This document shows, in pieces, positions 63,267-64,000 of a stretch of 64,000 nucleotides of DNA. The notes under the pieces are model-generated. The model did no database searches. It was not told the DNA's origin and was given only the letters and a program-made list of their open reading frames with translations. The stretch's first letter is position 1. Each line of letters starts with the position of its first letter. This DNA is from Cyanobacteria bacterium SZAS LIN-3 (GTDB lineage: Bacteria > Cyanobacteriota > Vampirovibrionia > Obscuribacterales > Obscuribacteraceae): the NCBI GenBank assembly GCA_018266215.1, contig JAFEAV010000017.1:32253-96252 (forward strand). Direction: 5' to 3'. Position numbers and translations under genes: made by a program.

Positions 63267-64000
63267 ATGAAAACACAATCCGCATCGGTTTCCAATCGCA
63301 AGCTTAATACCTTTATTGCAACCAGCGCGCTCCTTGTCGCCACCGGTGCTATTTGGCTGAGCGGCTCAGATCCGGCGCTGGCCGACGCCGAAGCCAACGT
63401 CAAGCGCGACGGGGCAGTCTTCCAGTCTCGCTCCAAAGAGGCTCAGGCCGAGCTCGTAGCCGGCGGTGCAGCGCTCAAAGCCACGGCAAACGGCAAAGTC
63501 CTATACACAACGGAGCCGCCGATGGAGCGCCTCAGCCTCGGCAGCGCCTATATCTCCAATAACGGCGAAACAATCGCCTGGTTATTGAGTGAACGCTTCA
63601 GCGGGCCATATGACGACCAGGCCATGAAAGCACCGGCTCTGATTTGTTTCAAGAACGGCAAAATCATCAAATCATATTCTCTGGCGGAATTGCTGGTGCG
63701 CAAAAATATGATCTCCCGTTCGGCGTCGCACACCCAGTGGATTCCCGAAAAGCACGATACAGGCTGGCGTTTTGCGCCGACGGTGCTTTTTGCAGCCGAC
63801 GGCGGGCGCTTAGAATTCGAAACGACTAGCATGCGCCACTACGTCTGTGATCCGCGCACAGGCAACATGACTAAGAGCGAAGACACAGAAGTCTGGCGCG
63901 ATGCCGACGTTATTCTCTACGGCGAATTTACGGTCGAAGGTCGCCAGATAAATCTGAAAAGGCCATTCTTCATGAAGGGCACGATTGCCAATCCGGAAGC
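63267..64000 (+). CDS. Secreted protein of unknown function (3' end outside window)
   Basis: A partial frame of 244 residues open to the window's end, starting at ATG 63267 behind AGGTCGAG. It has an N-terminal hydrophobic signal or anchor (about residues 14-33, LNTFIATSALLVATGAIWLSG) and a polar mature part with repeats of aromatic and Gly residues (WIPEKHDTGWRFAPTVLFAADGG, YVCDPRTGNMTKS). No domain was recognised. The frame is supported by continuous coding from 63267 to 64000 without a stop and by normal codon use. Confidence 0.75.
   Translation, partial: MKTQSASVSNRKLNTFIATSALLVATGAIWLSGSDPALADAEANVKRDGAVFQSRSKEAQAELVAGGAALKATANGKVLYTTEPPMERLSLGSAYISNNGETIAWLLSERFSGPYDDQAMKAPALICFKNGKIIKSYSLAELLVRKNMISRSASHTQWIPEKHDTGWRFAPTVLFAADGGRLEFETTSMRHYVCDPRTGNMTKSEDTEVWRDADVILYGEFTVEGRQINLKRPFFMKGTIANPE

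Overview
This window reads as a chromosomal segment of a Gram-negative-type bacterium from the non-photosynthetic sister group of Cyanobacteria. The best guess is a Melainabacteria/Vampirovibrionia member of the Obscuribacter type. This is inference from content: a cyanobacterial-type single-RRM RNA-binding protein, many secreted TPR and repeat proteins, storage-polymer genes (phasin, 3-hydroxybutyryl-CoA dehydrogenase), Ser/Thr kinases with sensor domains, and frequent TTG/GTG starts. No rRNA, tRNA, CRISPR array, insertion sequence, integrase or phage gene was seen. Coding density is high and no gene-free stretch exceeds 300 bases.

Layout. 1-4.9 kb: the end of purA, a secreted TPR protein, a large membrane-anchored protein of unknown role and a phasin. 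5-10 kb: a secreted alkaline-phosphatase-fold protein that seems to have lost its metal site, then polA. 9.9-16.6 kb: a cluster of iron-box-like repeats before a flavodoxin, then two tandem transmembrane Ser/Thr kinases with leucine-rich sensor tails and a secreted propeller-like protein. 16.6-24.8 kb: a secreted protein, an amino acid permease, then a forward run of 3-hydroxyacyl-CoA dehydrogenase, AI-2E exporter, histidine kinase and response regulator. 24.9-31.7 kb: an Old Yellow Enzyme reductase, two overlapping sensor kinases and a Na+/Ca2+ exchanger-family protein. 31.7-38.6 kb: gatC, a candidate leader peptide, pyrG, a DUF1643 protein, two secreted LRR proteins sharing a module with the kinases, and corA.

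38.6-50.4 kb is the most unusual part. Seven genes lie on the minus strand: a WG-repeat secreted protein, two large proteins built only of degenerate Clp-N (ClpC adaptor-type) repeats with no AAA+ ATPase, a glycine-rich TPR protein, a coiled-coil secreted protein, an FCP1/SCP-like HAD phosphatase with a non-canonical start, and a protein of unknown family. 50.4-64 kb: small secreted proteins, a TPR lipoprotein, two paralogous glycine-zipper proteins, an SDR, a fasciclin protein, a second AI-2E exporter, an ACT-domain regulator coupled to peptide deformylase, a Uup-like ABC-F ATPase, the RRM protein, a secreted HAD phosphatase, and an Asn/Gly/Trp-rich protein with a natural six-histidine run.

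Themes: a heavy investment in envelope and secreted repeat proteins, signalling through kinases that carry extracytoplasmic LRR sensors, and scaffolds that reuse known folds without their catalysis (ATPase-less Clp-N arrays, a metal-less phosphatase).
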